64,000 nucleotides of DNA from Thioclava arctica (GTDB lineage Bacteria > Pseudomonadota > Alphaproteobacteria > Rhodobacterales > Rhodobacteraceae), in the NCBI RefSeq assembly GCF_040892615.1, contig NZ_JBFRYC010000015.1:1-64000 (forward strand). Direction: 5' to 3'. The stretch's first letter is position 1. Every line of letters begins with the position of its first letter. The notes beneath the pieces are model-generated. The model had not been told where the DNA came from and did not search any database. It was given only the letters and a program-made list of their open reading frames with translations. Below are positions 61,375 through 64,000 of this stretch, piece after piece. Position numbers and translations under genes: made by a program.

Positions 61375-62420
61375 ATTTTGCCTCCGACAACACCTCTGGC
61401 GCGCATCCTGATGTGATGGCGGCGCTGGGGGCGGCCAATACTGGCCACATGCCCTCTTATGGGGCCGATCTTCTGAGCGATGGCGTTCAGACCCGCATCC
61501 GCGAGATTTTCGAGGCCCCCGAGGCGCGCGTCTATCTTGTCGCGACCGGAACGGCGGCGAACGCGCTGTCCTGCGCGGTGCTGACCCAGCCTTGGGGCGC
61601 GATTTTCTGCCACCGCAACGCCCATATCGAAGAAGACGAATGCGGCGCGCCGGAATTTTACACTAATGGCTCCAAGCTGGTGCTGGTCGATGGGGCGGAT
61701 GCCAAGATGGACCCGGTCGCGCTGGAACGCGCGATTGCCCATACCGGGCGGGGCGGCATTCACAACGTGCAGCGCGGGATGGTGTCGATCACCAACGCAA
61801 CCGAGGCGGGCGCGGTTTATGCCCCCGCCGAGGTGGCCGCGCTCAGCGAAATCGCGCGCCGCTTTCATCTGCCCGTGCATATGGATGGCGCGCGCTTTTC
61901 CAATGCGCTGGTCGCGGCAGGTTGTTCGCCCGCCGAAATGACGTGGAAGGCGGGCGTTGATGTGCTGTCCTTTGGGGGCACGAAAAACGGCTGCATGGGC
62001 GTTGAGGCGGTGGTGATTTTTGATCCCAAACGTGCCTGGGAGTTTGAGCTGCGCCGCAAACGTGGCGGGCATCTGTTCTCGAAACACCGCTTTCTGGCAG
62101 CCCAGATGCAAGCCTATCTGACCGATGATTTGTGGTTGAAGCTTGCCACGCATGCCAATGAAATGGCTGCGAAACTTTCCTCCGGCATCCAAGCTATTCC
62201 CGGCGCGAAGCTGGTGCATCCCACGCAGGCCAATGCGGTCTTTGCCGCTTTTCCGCGCGGGGCGCATAAGCGCGCGCAGGGGGCGGGGGCGTATTATTAT
62301 CTCTGGCCGTTTGATCAATCGCTGGAGGGCGATGAAAATGTGCAGCTCGCCGCGCGGCTGGTCTGTTCTTGGGCCACCACGCCCGAAGAAATCGACGCGT
62401 TTCTGTCCCATCTGCGCTGA
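61371..62420 (+). CDS. ltaE: Low-specificity L-threonine aldolase
   Basis: A 349-residue PLP enzyme that splits threonine or allo-threonine into glycine and acetaldehyde. Marks are the start FASDNTSGAHPDVMAAL, the PLP-stacking region ARVYLVATGTAANAL, the Asp in HMDGARFSNAL and the PLP lysine in SFGGTKNGCMG. The length is normal. It is coupled to the UPF0260 gene and ends at a strong hairpin. Confidence 0.94.
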   Translation: MNFASDNTSGAHPDVMAALGAANTGHMPSYGADLLSDGVQTRIREIFEAPEARVYLVATGTAANALSCAVLTQPWGAIFCHRNAHIEEDECGAPEFYTNGSKLVLVDGADAKMDPVALERAIAHTGRGGIHNVQRGMVSITNATEAGAVYAPAEVAALSEIARRFHLPVHMDGARFSNALVAAGCSPAEMTWKAGVDVLSFGGTKNGCMGVEAVVIFDPKRAWEFELRRKRGGHLFSKHRFLAAQMQAYLTDDLWLKLATHANEMAAKLSSGIQAIPGAKLVHPTQANAVFAAFPRGAHKRAQGAGAYYYLWPFDQSLEGDENVQLAARLVCSWATTPEEIDAFLSHLR

Positions 62421-62456
62421 CGCGCCGCGCAGGTTGCCGCGCCTCACATGAGCCAT

Positions 62457-62493
62457 AAAAAAACGCGCCGCAGAGGCTCTCTGCGGCGCGTTT
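62457..62493. terminator. Bidirectional terminator between ltaE and sat-cysC
   Basis: AAACGCGCCGCAGAG (62461-62475) pairs perfectly with CTCTGCGGCGCGTTT (62479-62493), a 15-pair stem with a 3-base loop. An A-run (62457-62463) lies on one side, giving Ts on the leftward strand, and TTT on the other. Confidence 0.92.
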
Positions 62494-62516
62494 CAGTGTG
62501 TCAGGGCAAGGTGCGA

Positions 62517-64000
62517 TCAGCCTTTGATCAGCCCCATGCTTTCGAGCTTCAGGATCACCTGATGGGCGCAGTGATCGACATCCACATCCTTGGTGTCCAC
62601 GACCAGTTCGGCATTGGTGGGCGCTTCGTAAGGATCTGAAATTCCGGTGAATTCCTTGATCTTGCCCTCGCGTGCAAGCTTATACAGCCCCTTGCGGTCC
62701 CGCGATTCACATTCCTCCAGCGAGGTCGCGACATGGATTTCGACGAAGGCCCCGAACGCCTCGATCATCTCGCGCACGCTGCGCCGCGTCGCGGTATAGG
62801 GCGCGATGGGCGCACAGATCGCGATGCCGCCATTCTTGGTGATTTCGCTCGCGACATAGCCGATGCGTTCGATGTTGAGGTCGCGGTGCTCTTTGGAGAA
62901 CCCCAGCTCGCTCGACAGGTGTTTGCGCACCACATCGCCATCCAGCAAGGTGACCGGACGCCCGCCCATTTCCATCAGCTTGACCATCAACGCATTGGCA
63001 ATGGTGGATTTTCCTGACCCCGACAGGCCGGTGAAGAACACCGTAAAGCCCTGCTTGGCGCGCGGCGGCGAGGTGCGGCGCAGCTCGGCCACCACTTCGG
63101 GGAAGGAGAACCACTCGGGGATTTCCAGACCTTCGCGCAGACGGCGGCGCAGCTCGGTGCCCGAGATGTTGAGGATGGTGACATTGTCACGATCCTCGAT
63201 CTCGTCATTGGGCTCGTATTGGGCGCGTTCCTGCACATAGACCATGTGTTTGAAATCGACCATTTCGATGCCGATATCATCCTGATTGGCACGGAACAGA
63301 TCTTGCGCGTCATAGGGGCCGTAGAAATCCTCGCCCGCCGAGTTCTTGCCCGGACCCGCATGATCGCGCCCGACGATGATATGGGTGCAGCCGTGGTTCT
63401 TGCGGATCAAGCCGTGCCAGACCGCCTCACGCGGGCCCGCCATGCGCATTGCAAGATTGAGCAGGCTCATCGTGGTGGTCGATTGCGGATATTTGTCCAG
63501 CACCGCCTCGTAGCAGCGCACGCGGGTGAAGTGATCGACATCGCCGGGCTTGGTCATGCCCACGACCGGGTGGATCAGCAGGTTGGCTTGGGCCTCTTTG
63601 GCGGCGCGGAAGGTGAGTTCCTGGTGCGCACGGTGCAGCGGGTTGCGGGTCTGGAAGGCGACAACCTTGCGCCAGCCCATCTTGCGGAAATAGGCGCGCA
63701 ATTCGTTGGGCGTGTCGCGGCGACCTTTGAAATCGTAATGCACAGGGGGCTGGATGCCAGTGATCGGGCCACCCAGATAAACCGGGCCTGCGGTGTTGTG
63801 CAGATAGTTCACCGCCGGGTGGGCGAGATCATCGGCGCCAAAGACCTTTTCGGCCTCATGGGCTTTGTTGGGCACCCATTTATCGGTGATCGAGAGGATC
63901 GCAAGGATCACGCCCTCTTGGTCGCGCAGCGCAATATCCTGACCTTCTTCGATGCCCTCGGCAAATTTTTCCGACACATCAAGATTGATCGGCATCGGCC
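62517..64000 (-). CDS. cysN/C-type sat-cysC: Bifunctional ATP sulfurylase/APS kinase (5' end off window)
   Basis: The C-terminal 494 or so residues of a fusion protein that activates sulfate to PAPS. The ATP sulfurylase part has QTRNPLHRAHQELTFRAA (the HxxH site) and IIVGRDHAGPGKNS; the C-terminal kinase part has GLSGSGKST and the APS-binding NIERIGYVASEI. Fusions like this are common in roseobacters for assimilation. The frame continues past the right edge; the ATG at 63995 is internal, and roughly 75 N-terminal residues are missing from the window. Confidence 0.93.
   Translation of the reverse strand, partial: PMPINLDVSEKFAEGIEEGQDIALRDQEGVILAILSITDKWVPNKAHEAEKVFGADDLAHPAVNYLHNTAGPVYLGGPITGIQPPVHYDFKGRRDTPNELRAYFRKMGWRKVVAFQTRNPLHRAHQELTFRAAKEAQANLLIHPVVGMTKPGDVDHFTRVRCYEAVLDKYPQSTTTMSLLNLAMRMAGPREAVWHGLIRKNHGCTHIIVGRDHAGPGKNSAGEDFYGPYDAQDLFRANQDDIGIEMVDFKHMVYVQERAQYEPNDEIEDRDNVTILNISGTELRRRLREGLEIPEWFSFPEVVAELRRTSPPRAKQGFTVFFTGLSGSGKSTIANALMVKLMEMGGRPVTLLDGDVVRKHLSSELGFSKEHRDLNIERIGYVASEITKNGGIAICAPIAPYTATRRSVREMIEAFGAFVEIHVATSLEECESRDRKGLYKLAREGKIKEFTGISDPYEAPTNAELVVDTKDVDVDHCAHQVILKLESMGLIKG

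Overview
The window comes from an alphaproteobacterium of the family Rhodobacteraceae (roseobacter-like). The evidence is the adjacent sciP and ctrA cell-cycle genes, short luxR-luxI pairs, Hint-domain proteins with RTX repeats, a gene-transfer-agent tail-protein remnant, a polyhydroxybutyrate and ketone-body cluster, and an alphaproteobacterial SOS box (GTTC-N7-GTTC). Coding density and GC are high from about 17 kb onward and patchier before that.

Bases 1-17,100 are an accessory, decayed region. It holds the edge of an IS3-family element, an HTH-HTH-methyltransferase protein, an EamA exporter, a broken IS256-type transposase, an unknown membrane protein, a deletion junction joining an SLC13 permease start to a glutathione S-transferase end, and an intact betaine/proline-type ABC operon. 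After these come an IS5-type fragment, a large unknown secreted protein, a frameshifted M15 peptidase, a piece of a gene-transfer-agent baseplate gene and a soluble AAA+/M41 protease. The region stops at a tRNA-Ser(GGA) gene.

Bases 17,100-41,450 are mostly conserved core. There is an AI-2E-type permease and a leftward unit for ketone-body and PHB metabolism (patatin-like lipase, acetoacetate decarboxylase, 3-hydroxybutyrate dehydrogenase, DUF3096 protein, MFS exporter). These are followed by an SQR-like flavoprotein, a phasin, mnmA, sciP-ctrA, ligA-recG, a LexA-box-linked 40-residue membrane protein, an IscU/NifU-like scaffold gene, hisI, trmFO-gluQRS, an outer-membrane protein gene, gyrA, yqaA-like and dsbB genes, a ypfJ-like zinc peptidase and tRNA-Leu(CAA).

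Bases 41,450-57,300 are rich in secretion and signalling genes. Two consecutive Hint-domain proteins (one with Ig-like and RTX repeats) are followed by a DUF1127 protein and a MocR-type regulator. Two separate luxR-luxI quorum-sensing modules then bracket the ugpBAEC glycerol-3-phosphate operon, a fasciclin protein and a cold-shock protein. Next to the first luxR lies a LuxR-type protein with the ligand-binding domain but no DNA-binding domain. A PHO-box-like repeat precedes ugpB.

Bases 57,300-64,000 return to core genes: a HAD hydrolase, a MaoC/PhaJ-like hydratase, ribF, a broken DUF302 gene, a UPF0260 protein, threonine aldolase and the start-less part of a sat-cysC fusion that runs off the right edge.

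The best candidates for something undescribed are the DNA-binding-less LuxR homologue beside a double quorum-sensing locus, the SOS-box-linked small membrane protein (a possible SidA-type division inhibitor), the membrane-anchor-free AAA+/M41 protease beside a tRNA gene, and the tandem Hint proteins.
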